From contig CM077644.1 of the NCBI GenBank assembly GCA_039707465.1, forward strand, positions 140,042,962 to 140,106,961: a stretch of 64,000 bases of DNA. Reading direction: 5' to 3'. Shown in pieces: positions 46,410 to 56,315 of the stretch. Every line of letters starts with the position of its first letter. Position 1 is the first letter of the stretch. The translations under genes and the position numbers were made by a program. The stretch is from Rhabdophis nuchalis (lineage: Eukaryota > Chordata > Lepidosauria > Squamata > Natricidae). The notes beneath the pieces were generated by a model, which did no database searches, had not been told where the DNA came from, and saw only the letters and a list, made by a program, of their open reading frames with translations.

Positions 46410-49331
46410 TTAGGCTAGGCCGGCTTGATGAAAAAAGTATGTCTTTAGACATTGGCGGAAGAGGCGGAGGTCGGTGATGGTCCGGAGTTCAGGGGGTAGG
46501 TCGTTCCAAAGGGCCGGGCCCGCCACAGAGAAGGCTCTTCCCCTGGGTGTCGCCAGTCGGCATTGTCCGGCCGACGGCACCCTGAGAAGGCCCTCTCTGT
46601 GGGAGCGTATCGGTCTAAGGGATGTATGGGGCACGAGACGGTCTCGCATATAACTAGGCCCCGAGCCATGGAGCGCTTTAAAGATGGTCGTCAAGACCTT
46701 GAAGCGCACCCGAAAGACCACAGGAAGCCAATGCAGCTCGCGCAGGATTGGTGTTATATGGGAGCTTCTGGTAGCTCCCGTAATTACCCGCGCGGCTGCG
46801 TTTTGGACTAGCTGTAGCTTTCGAGTGCACCTCAAGGGAAGCCCCATGTAGAGAGCATTACAGTAGTCGAGACGGGACGTCACAAGAGCTTGAGTGACTG
46901 TGCGAAGGGCAGCCCGGTCCAGTAAGGGGCGCAATTGGCGCATCAGGCGTACCTGATGAAACGCCCCCCTGGCCACGGCTGCCACATGGTCCTCCAAGGA
47001 CAGCCGGGAATCCAGGAGGACACCCAAATTGCGCGCCCTCTCCATGGGGGCCAATGTTTCGCCCCCAATGGCCAGAGTTGGAGTAATCTGGCTGAACCGG
47101 GGTGCCGGAAACCACAGCCACTCGGTCTTGGCAGGGTTGAGCTTGAGTTTGTTACCACCCATCCAGATCCGTACGGCCTCCAAACACCGGGACAGCACTT
47201 CGACGGCATCGTTGGGGTGGTCTGGGGTGGATATGTACAACTGAGTGTCATCAGCGTACAGATGGTACTCCACCCCAAAACCACGGATGATCTCACCCAG
47301 CGGCTTCATATATGTGTTGAAAAGGAGGGGCGAGAGGACCGACCCCTGAGGGACCCCACATAGGAGAGGCCTCGAGGTCGACCTCTGCCCTCCCGTCAAC
47401 ACATATTGCGACCGACCAGAGAGGTAAGATGAGAACCACCGCAGAACGGTGCCTCCCAGCCCCAACCCCCCCAGTCGGTGCAATAGGATACCATGGTCGA
47501 TGGTATTGAAAGCCGCTGAGAGGTCTAACAGGACTAGGATAGAGGAATAACCTCTATCCCGCGCCCTCCAGAGATCATCAACCAACGCGACCAATGCCGT
47601 CTCGGTACTGTGACCGGGTCGGAAGCCGGACTGGCGCGGGTCTAGATAATCAACTTCCTCCAGGTGTCGCGGAAACTATTGGGCTACCACACTCTCAACA
47701 ACCTTCACCAGAAAGTGAAGGTTGGAGACCGGACGATAGTTCTCTAATAAAGCTGGGTCCAGGGACGGCTTCTTGAGGAGGGGCCTCACCACCGCCTCTT
47801 TCAAGACGGAAGGTAAGGACCCCTCACTCAAAGATGCGTTGACAATGCCCTGGAGCCAGCCTCGTGTCGTCTCCCAGGATGCCAGTACAAGCCAGGAGGG
47901 ACACGGGTCCAATAAACATGTGGTCGCCCTAAGTTTCCTTGACAACCTGTCCATATCCTCGGTGGTAACAAAGTCAAACTCCTCCCAAGATGGAACCTCA
48001 AGACTAGTCTCGGACAGTCCCACAGGACCACCGTCGATGGAGGGTAGCTCATTCCAAATCCGAGTGATTTTCTCCTGCAGATAAATCCCAAATTCCTCTG
48101 CTCGCCCTTGTAGAGGGGCTTCCCGCGGCCTCTGGTGAAGGAGGGAGCGGGTCACCCCAAACAGGGCGGCAGGGCGGTTATCTGCGGATGCAATTAGGGT
48201 GGCACAATACTCACGTTTGGCCACCTTTATCGCCACTAAGTAAGCCCTAATATGGGTTCTCACTAGTGTTCGGTCGGCTTCGGAGCGAGAGGATCTCCAT
48301 CTGCTCTCTAGGCGTCTCTTGTGGTGCTTCATCCCCCGGAGCTCCTCAGTAAACCAAGGAGCCTGGGTGATTCGTCGCCGCAAGAGAGGCCGCAAGGGCG
48401 CGACTCGGTCCAAGGCCCCCGCGGCCGCACTTAACCATGCGGCCACTAGGTCCTCAGTCGAGTCGCGGGGCAGGGTCACAGGACTTGGCCCAAGCTCCCT
48501 CTGGAACCTTTCCGGGTCCATTAGAAGCCTGGGGCGGAACCATATAGGAGTATCCGGTTCCGCCTCCCCGCGGTGAGGTGAAGCGATTGGAAAGTCCAGC
48601 CGGAGGAGAGCGTGATCTGTCCATGACAAGGGAGTGATGACTAAATCCCCTATTCCCAGATCACAACTCCACTGTCCCGAGACAAAGATCAGATCCAGCG
48701 TGTTTCCCCCCTCGTGAGTGGGGCCTAAAACTACCTGGGTCAGGTCCATGGCCGTCATGGAGGCCATGAACTCCCGAGCTGCTCCAGAGGCTTCGCCCGC
48801 CGACGGCAAGTTAAAGTCCCCCATGACTACCAGTCTGGGGGTCTCAACTGCCGCCTCGGCTATCACCTCTAGGAGCTTGGGCAGGGCTGTTGTTGCATAG
48901 CGAGGAGCCAGGTATACAACTAACACGCCCAACTGCCTCCCTAGGCCCCATCTCACGCAGAGAGATTCACATCCGGTTGTCTGAGGGACTGTGGTCTCCT
49001 TCGGCTCAAGACCTTCCTTTACGATAATCGCCACTCCCCCACCCCTCCCTAGGGCCCTAGGCTGATGGAAGGCACGGTAACCTGGTGGGCACATGTCCAC
49101 GAGGGGTAGACCACCTTCGTGACCCAACCAGGTTTCCGCTATACCCACCAGGTCCGGGTCCCCCTCTGACACCAGGTCATGAATGAGGGGGGCTTTCTGA
49201 ACCACGGACCTGGCGTTGCACAGCATCAGCCTAGGGCCCCGGGTCTGTGATTCCTGCCCACCTAGTCTGCGATGGGAGGACGGAGAGTTGGAGCGCGTGA
49301 CCGCCTGTGTCCAGCGGCCACGGTCTTCCAA
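46410..49331 (-). pseudogene. L2 ORF2 of copy D, single premature stop
   Basis: 974 codons in one frame: endonuclease (CNARSVVQK, GIAETWLGHEG, GDFNLPSAGE, WTDHALLRLDF), linker, RT ([35 protein letters not shown] at 47247-47258), and the C-terminal L2 region ending FFHQAGLA. The only stop seen is TAG where copy C has CAG in [13 protein letters not shown]. An Asn in SAAFNTIDHG replaces the Asp seen in A, B and C, which may affect a metal-binding RT position. A recent but presently inactive copy is the simplest reading. Confidence 0.9.
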
Positions 49332-49499
49332 CCGATGACACCTATTCCGCCTCCCACCGCCCCTGCCCCTCCCTAAGACCAGACCGATGGAAAACGCCTC
49401 CGTGGAAACGCCCCCCCCTTCCCCTCCCTCCGTTACCCTTCTTCCGCTGGCCGGCCCACTCGTTTGCCGTTCCCTCCCAGGACTATTTCCCCCCCCCCA

Positions 49500-50810
49500 C
49501 CCTGGAACCCCCTAAAATCCGAATTAACGATTTAAATAAAAAAAACCTTAATTTGCGCTTCGCCCACCTCTCAGGAGCTATCAGTCCATCCTCGAGGTGG
49601 GCCCGTGTTAGGCAGGGGGGCCAGGCCTGCGAGAGGGGGGCCTCCCGCAGGCAAAGGAGATCACACCTAGAATACACTGCTAAAAACATGGAGGTCATCC
49701 AACCCAGGGGCCATGGAGCAAGTTCACAATAGAGTTCAGGGCAAGTAAAGTGACAAGTGGTAAAATTGTGCAAATGGATTCAGTTCTAAAAAAGTAGAGG
49801 GGAAACCGTTCAGACAGTCAGACTTAGATCTTTCAGGTGGGGGGGGGATCACAGTTCAGTCTTAACACCACCCCATCCATCTGTCTTCTTCGGCAACACA
49901 GGTCTCAGTCCGCACTTAGTGCCGCACGACTAGATGGTCCCTCGTGCGGCCTGATGAAAAATGCTGCCATGTGCTGCCACGGTTTACTTCCCAAGTCCAA
50001 GGCACACACTTTGAGGTGTTCCTGGGTCATCTTTGGCCACGATCCACCAACGGCCCGGCTGCATGGCTTCCTCATCCATAACAGTCCATCATTCTCCCTC
50101 TTCTTCCATCTCAGTAACCAACTCCTTCCCCACTCCTTCGCCACTTCCATCTCCTCCTCCTTCTTCCACCACTTTCCTTCTTTCCTTCTCCTCCATTCCT
50201 CATTCCACACTCCACGCTCCATCCAATCTTCCTCTAACATCCTCTCACCTTCTCCGCTCCTCCAGCACCAGCTCCAACTCCATTCCATCAGCAATCCATC
50301 CACAAACAACAATCCACAAAGCACACCAGCCGTCTCCGCCTCCAGCCTCCAGCCTCCAGCCTCAGGTCGGGTGGGATCAGATGAAAAACAACGCAGGTCG
50401 GGATCGGGTTATTGGGCCACAAGGCCCAGCACAGGCCCTGCGGCCTGATGGTAATCCTCCCGACCCGACATTGCCCGGCAAGTCCGTTTCTTCCGCGTCC
50501 CGGCTTCGCGGCCTGCTTCCTACCTCCAGCCGCACCGGGACGCTCCGGGACGCTCCAGGCCGCAAAGGCCGATTCGGGCCCGCTCTGCCCTGCTCTTCAT
50601 CCTGTCGTCACTCCCAGGGCTCGCTCTTCATTTCCGAGCGGCCCGGAATGGCGGCAGGGGTGTCCTCTTGCTGGGCCAGCCCTCGGAGATGACCGACGAG
50701 GGCTGGCAACGTCCTCCTGGGTACAAACGACCCCCTAGCTTCAAGCCGCGCTTCGCGGCGCGACTTCCATTTCGCGCATGCGCAAAATCAATTATTTGCG
50801 CATGCCTATG
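49500..50810 (-). promoter_or_regulatory. GC-rich 5' region of L2 copy D with NRF1-like palindrome
   Basis: Strongly GC-rich and CpG-containing compared with the AT-rich introns. Holds a perfect 12-bp match to the NRF1 consensus (CGCGCATGCGCA, 50773-50784), a second half-match TTGCGCATGC (50796-50805), a 9-bp inverted repeat GCCGCACGA/TCGTGCGGC (49921-49929, 49942-49950), and a purine-rich block on the minus strand (50060-50330). Probably the internal promoter/5' UTR of the L2; a host intronic promoter is the alternative. Function is inferred. Confidence 0.5.
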
Positions 50811-50816
50811 GTAGTA

Positions 50817-51150
50817 CAGGTAGTCCTCGATTTATGACCACAATTGAGTCCAACATTTCTGTTAAGTGAATTTTATGACCTTTCTCGCCTCAGTCGTTGA
50901 ATCACTGCAGTTGGTAAATTAATAACCTGGTTGTTAAATTAATCTGGCTTCCCCATTGGTCACAGAAGTTTACAAAAGGTGATCACATGATCTTGGGACC
51001 CAGCAATAAATATGAATCAGTTGCCAAATATCTGAATTTTGATCACATGGTCATAGGGATGCTGAAAAGGTCATAACTATGAAAAACAGTCATAAGTCAT
51101 TGTAACTTTGAACGGCCACTAACCAAACTGTTGCAAGTTGAGGACTACCT
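50817..51150. mobile_element. Tc1/mariner-type MITE
   Basis: Inverted ends CAGGTAGTCCTCGATTTATG and AAGTTGAGGACTACCTG, with TA on each side (50815-50816, 51151-51152). The interior carries TCATAAGTCATTGTAAC and GATCACATGATC palindromes. No transposase. Confidence 0.85.
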
Positions 51151-51623
51151 GTACTTTGCAGACATCTGTCTTAACAGAACAGAGCAGCGGAATTACTTAC
51201 AGATAACAAGCTCCCACTACCCTAAAAGGCATAAGATAGCAACCAGGAGGCTACTTCTCCACTCCAAAGTGGCAGGCATTACCTGTAGCTGGTGAAATAT
51301 GCTTGGATCATTTATCAAAGCAATAAAAACACTCATCCAATACTATAATAAGAATTGCTTCTGTGTATGAGCCATTTGCATAGAGAAGGCCAGGAGACAT
51401 GTTTCACTGCTCCAGATGCATTTCGGTCTGGATTACCTCCAGCTGCAGCCTGCTATAGACTCTGTCTGGAATTCAGTGACTAAGCTGTTGTTTAGTTATG
51501 CAGAGAGCTTACCTGCATTAGTAGCAGTATTATATAAAGAGTATTATTATGCAGTATTATGCAAATTTTCTATAATTAGCAGTATTATGTAAATTCTCTA
51601 TTATTAGCAGTATTATGTAAATT

Positions 51624-52320
51624 CTCAGACTCTGCTCTGCTCTTCCGCCTGACTATAAACCTGAATAGGATTGAAATACTTGACCAGCCTGTGCCAAATA
51701 TGAAGGCCATAAAACCAAAAATCACTGTTGATGCCACCCAATTGACAAATGCAAACAGCTTCAAATATTTGGGAAGCATCATCTTGAGTAGTGGCTCTTT
51801 GAAGAAAGAAACTGACTCCAGTACCAACAAGACCAGCCAAGCGCTGGGGCAGCTGCATACTTGAATACTCAATTATAATGTCCATACCTTCACAAGTCTA
51901 CAGAGTTGTGGTTACCCCTTCTCTCCTATGTGGATGTGAATTCTGTGTCAATGACACATCGAACAACTGGAGAAATTTCACATGGGTGCTCTCAACTCCA
52001 TCCTTGACTTCTGATGTCTCTAACCTGGAGGTTCTGGGTCACAAAAAGTCCACCAGCATTGAATCGCTTATTATCAGAGTCAAGATGTGGTGGACGGGAC
52101 ATGTCATCCAATGAAGGACCACTGTATACCTTGCCAATTGTTGTATAATGTACTGGAGGATGGAAAGAGACCTTGAGGTCATTCACACAGGCTTTTACAA
52201 AGATGCTGTGAAGGAAACCAATGCCACTGTGACATTCAGTTAAGGGAACCAGAAGCTGTGGTTGCTGACACAACCTGTTGGTCAGTTCTGTGCTATGAAG
52301 CCTTGGTCACCTTTGAAGAA
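51624..52320 (+). mobile_element. Degenerate non-LTR retrotransposon RT C-terminus
   Basis: Plus-strand frames, with stops, read NSFKYLGSIILSSGSLKKET, KTSQALGQL, VYRVVVTPSLLCGCEF, NLEVLGHKKSTSIESLIIRV and WWTGHVIQ. This matches the FKYLGSxxxxDGSLxxEI...VYRAVVLxSLLYGCE...NLEVLDRAxSTSIEAxLxxxxLRWxGHVIRM end of a LINE family. Old and inactive; clade uncertain. Confidence 0.65.
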
Positions 52321-52869
52321 AGGCGCTGATAAAAGCTGTTAGAAAACTGTGAACTGCATCACAGAACAACATCCACAATTACTACAACAATGGGCTTTCA
52401 GTGTCTCCATTGTGTTATACTCTGCATTCCAGACTTGGAATGCAAAGCCCGGTTCGGAGGAGTTGGAATCAGGACTGTCTGATGGGGATGGCATGACTCC
52501 CTTGGCATGTTTGGAGAGGCCAGGGGCTGAGGACAATGCTGACAGAAACCCTTCAGGCATTGGAAGAGGTGGTTGACTGGATAGAGAGCTGCCTGCCTAA
52601 CAGACACAGGAGAGGATGGGATGCTGACAGGCAGTAGGGCTGATAGGCAGCAGATCCCCTCTGATGAGGAACAGCTGCCTCCCCCATTCGATCCAAGGGC
52701 ATGGGGAGCCAAGAGTAGGCAAACTCAGAGAAAGGATGCGAGGCTACTCAAAAGAAGGACACCCCAACTTTCCTCACAAGGAACACCTGGAGTGGATTGA
52801 TTTAAGGAGAAGCCTTGGAGAGTCAGTCTTTGCCAGGAACAATTGTTTGTTTTGACTTACACTTCCCCA

Positions 52870-53055
52870 GCTTTGACTCATGCCTTTTGCCTTTTCTAGC
52901 CTTGAGGACTGCCTTTTGTCTTGTACCTTGCCCTTACCTTGAGGACTGCTTTTTGCCTGTTGCCTTTCCTTTCTGTGTAGATTGCTTTTTGCTTTGTACC
53001 TTGACTTTGCCCTGAGGCCTGCCTTTTGTCTTGTGCCTTGACTTTGCTTTAATAA
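52870..53055. repeat. Degenerate minisatellite, ~36-bp unit
   Basis: Five successive imperfect units of the type CTTGAGGACTGCCTTTTGTC-TTGTACCTTG-CTTTGC. Unit edges drift by 1-3 bp. Confidence 0.65.
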
Positions 53056-53234
53056 CTACAGTTTACCTTATGGGCTCGCTTAGCCAGGTGGACTGGACTT
53101 GGGGCCCTGGACCTTCCCATGTGAGTGTGCTCCTACTCTGTGGACTTTCTCTGTTACATATGAGATGTTGTTGAGGGACTGAGGGTGGCTGCTTTCAGGA
53201 TAGCATGGGGTGGAGCCTTACCAGTGGTTGGAGG

Positions 53235-53405
53235 CAGAGATGGGTTTCTGCTGGTTCGCCCTGGATCGGACGAACCAGTAATGATGGCAGCAGGAGGCTC
53301 TGCCCACCCGTCCAGATGCTTCTGCACATGCACAGAAGCTTTTTGTGAATGTGTGAGTGCACGCACGAGCAAACCGGTAGTAAAATAAATTGAAACTCAC
53401 CACTG
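53235..53405. mobile_element. hAT-type MITE, 171 bp
   Basis: Starts CAGAGATGGGTTTCTGCTGG, ends GAAACTCACCACTG, target duplication GTTGGAGG / ATTGGAGG (7/8). Shares ACCGGTAGTAAAATAAATT with 32330-32725. Confidence 0.82.
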
Positions 53406-54469
53406 ATTGGAGGGCCATTTGTTGGAACACTTACTTAAAGCAATAAAGTACTCCCTAGAAGCCTGCCTTGCCATCACCACTTGGGTCATAACAGTATCCA
53501 CAAATGAACTACACAACAACATCTCTTCTTTGAATCTGAAGGACTACTTATATGTAAAGAGGAAGCAGCTCTGCCTTCACATTATCTTTCTCATGGATAA
53601 TCATGTAAAAGGGCAAGACAGACTTTGGACAGTAAGGAGCAATTACTGCTTCCAATAAACCCACTTTTAGGCTTTCCTCGAAGAGCCTGTGCTTCTAGAA
53701 CAAATGTGCATTAGAGGAAAAAATTACCTCATCATGGCTCATTCACATAGGTAAACCATTTGTGTCCAATGCAAATTAAAGTGTTCACTGTAAGCTTTGT
53801 AATGTAGATTTAAAGCAGACTGGAAAATCAAATAAGAACAGCTGGGTTACCTGAAGTTGCCCATTGCAAACCTAATTCTGAAACATCTTCTCCACAATTA
53901 CCAGAATAATCTACTTCAAACTAAAAATGTTAGTTTCCTGAGGACAAGAAATAATGGGAACTGAATATGGATTGATCAAAAAGAGGATAGGATCAACAGC
54001 CAGAGGCCAATAATGAAATTCTTGTTGAGTGCCCACTAAAATGTATTAGCTTTTAAAACCTTCCAACAGTGGGATGTTTGATTGGTACCACAGAATAATG
54101 GTTATCTGGCAAGTTTCAATAGCAATAAAAAAGGAGAACATTTGCAGGAGAAGGCAGCTTTGTGTCCTCCAGTGGTTTTGGCATTCAGTTTCCATCAGCT
54201 ACATTCAGCATGGTCAGACAGTGACCAGGGACTATTTATAATCCAAAACCTATAGCTTATTTGACTGCTCAAAGTGATCCTAATAATGCATTATCCCCTT
54301 TCTGCAGGGAGCTCCAAAGTCCAGACACATGCAGGAATGACTGAGATTTTAATAAAATAGGAATATTTGGGAGAAGTCCCACTATTTCACGCAAGTACTG
54401 TTCCCAGGATTCTGTACGAAAACCTTCATATATCCATTATATTTCCAAGCAGTTTCTAGCAAAATAATG

Positions 54470-54925
54470 AATAATATAGTTGAAAGGATCCTTGGAGATC
54501 TTCTAGTCCAACTTCCTGCTCAAGTAGGAGATCCTATACCATATCAGCCAAATGGATATCCAGTCTCTTCTTAAAAACCTCCAGTGATGGAGCACCCACA
54601 ACTTCTGAAGGCAAGCCATTCCACTGGTTAATTGCTCTCACTACCAGGAAATTGTTCCTTAGTTCTAGGTTGGATCTCTCCTTGATAGGTTTCCATGTGT
54701 TGCTTCTTGTCCTGCCTTCCGAATAGGTTGACTCCCTCTTCTGCGTGGCAGCCCCTTAGATACTGGAAGACTGCTACCATGTCACTCCTAATCCTTCTCT
54801 TCATTAGAGTAGACATGCCCACTTTCTGCAACTGTTCTTCATATGTTGTAGCCTCCAGTCCACTCTCAGCATTAGAAGTCAAAATAAATTGGGAAGCCCT
54901 TCCATCTTCCACAAATCTTCTCTAG
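54470..54925 (-). mobile_element. CR1 LINE 3' part
   Basis: Minus strand ends GTTGGACTAGAAGATCTCCA...CCTTTCAACTATATTAT with ORF2-end nucleotides (CTAAGGAACAATTTCCTGGT, ACCAGTGGAATGGCTTGCC). Frames broken. Confidence 0.82.
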
Positions 54926-55359
54926 TAAGAAAATGAAAGGAAATAATGGGGCTAGACCCTTCCCTTATAATAATCTAAAGTAAAGAGAAGAGTTCAATAT
55001 TAAGAGGACTTGCCTAAAGCTATCTTTGGGATTTCTGGCTAAAGCAAGATTTCAAATGATGTCAGCCATTGCACTCTTGACTTTTAAAGAATAAAAAAGT
55101 GAGTGCAAGGGAGGGCTGTCATTCTCTCGTATTTGGGGAAATGACGGTCTTCTGCAAGGGGATTTTTGTATTTTTGGGCACCTCTACCCAATTGAGAATG
55201 CAGATTTCTAAGTTGTTCATAGAGGCTACAGAAACACAGAAGCTTTCTATACATAGACAGTGCACCAAACTGGTGATGGATGCAGAGGGATGGCAGAAGT
55301 AGAATTCTGTACTTCCACTACCCACCTTGCATACTTATTGATGTTCCCCTCCAAGGAGA

Positions 55360-55372
55360 GGGGGGGGGGGGG
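55360..55372. repeat. Homopolymer (G)13
   Basis: G run following GGAGAG. Confidence 0.85.
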
Positions 55373-56145
55373 ACAAGCGATAAAGTATTTTTCTTCTACT
55401 GATGTGCGGTAAACTGTGTGGGCAGAAATGATTCCTAATTGGTCTTAGCCTGCAGTGCTTTGCCAACAAAAGCAAAACTCCCATCTTCTCTGGGCTAATT
55501 GATACACACTTTAATTTACAGTTCATAAAAATAAGTATCCTATTAATATTAATATTAAATAACTGAAAACACATTTGGTTACCTACTCTGGGTTAATTTA
55601 TATTGCTACTCTGGGCTTCTAAGCATACCATTAGATTTTTATAAAAATGTAAATGGAATGAAATCCTTCACTTTAGCCCTCCGTCTCCAGTCTAATTCAC
55701 AACAGAAGACTACAAAGTCCTTCTGTATCTATACATTTTAAAGGTAATGCCTTATGAACCATCAAATTTAGCCATTTCTACATTCCCAGAACTACGTAGG
55801 CCGACTCTCCATAATCTGGTTCCCTCCAGACTTACTGGGATAGCAACTCCAAGCAACATTAGCAATAGCTAGCAATTTTGGAAGCTTCATTTCTAACATC
55901 TCTGGAGAGAACCAAGTTGGAGAAGGGAGAAAGAGAACCTGAGGCAAAAGCATCCTGGAATAATGAAGCATACTCCTCTTCCTCACCAAGGTATACAAAG
56001 CCATACTTCTCTTGCAAGTGGCTCCAGATTCTCAGATATGCTAAAAGCACATGGCAGCCTTTCTATTTCCCTGGAATAAACACGGAGAGAGATAACACAG
56101 CTTGAAGGGATGTAGAGTAAAGCCGGGGGTGATCTAGATACATAC

Positions 56146-56189
56146 CCTCCATAGGTCCCAAAGGTCAAACTACGCTTCCAAGAAAACAT
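56146..56189 (-). CDS. RAP1GAP: RAP1GAP coding exon 1 (initiator exon)
   Basis: Encodes MFSWKRSLTFGTYGG with the last Gly codon split (2 nt in this exon), then donor GTATGT. It resembles the recalled alternative N-terminus of Rap1GAP/Rap1GAP2 (M-x-x-x-KRS-x-x-FG-x-x-G). The ATG has A at -3, a fair Kozak context. The same frame stays open upstream to about 56315, so an N-terminally extended product from an upstream acceptor cannot be excluded. No TATA box or CpG island is obvious just upstream, so the true transcription start may be further away. The start is chosen by homology to the family N-terminus. Confidence 0.85.
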
Positions 56190-56315
56190 GCTCTCTTCTT
56201 GCAGGCTCTTCTGTGCCTGTTGAGGCTTTGTTGGTCTCCTGCATGTAGGCTTTGTTCTTTCTGTGCAGTATACACTGGCCAGCCTGTCTCCAGAGGACAC
56301 AACTGCTATCCCCAA
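56190..56315 (-). other. Possible 5' UTR or in-frame N-terminal extension of RAP1GAP
   Basis: The frame of the initiator exon stays open upstream through 56315 (Pro/Gln/Lys-rich, no family similarity). This may be 5' UTR, or part of a longer coding exon entered by an upstream splice acceptor such as CAACAG. I favour UTR because the family N-terminus starts at the ATG at 56189. Confidence 0.35.

Larger units (their letters stand above)
46219..50810 (-). mobile_element. L2 LINE copy D (longest; ORF2 with one stop, GC-rich 5' region)
   Basis: 3' end at 46219 (TTTATTTATTTTATTA tail, then CCTGTGCGCCGCCCTGGGTC 3' UTR). ORF2 runs from 49331 to 46410 in a single frame with one internal TAG at 47676-47678. 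Upstream, 49332-50810 is a GC-rich 5' region absent from copies A-C, so this may be full length; its exact 5' limit is inferred from the change in base composition and the MITE at 50817. No convincing ORF1 is seen. Target duplication not clear. Confidence 0.88.

Noticed and set aside
50033..50692. 219-aa plus-strand Ser/Pro-rich open frame
   Set aside because: It is the reverse complement of the GC- and purine-rich 5' region of L2 copy D; composition is low-complexity and no domain is visible.
51480..51520. Candidate RAP1GAP exon end (GCAG before GTAAGC on the minus strand)
   Set aside because: Upstream frame has no family similarity and the phase does not fit between exons 1 and 2.
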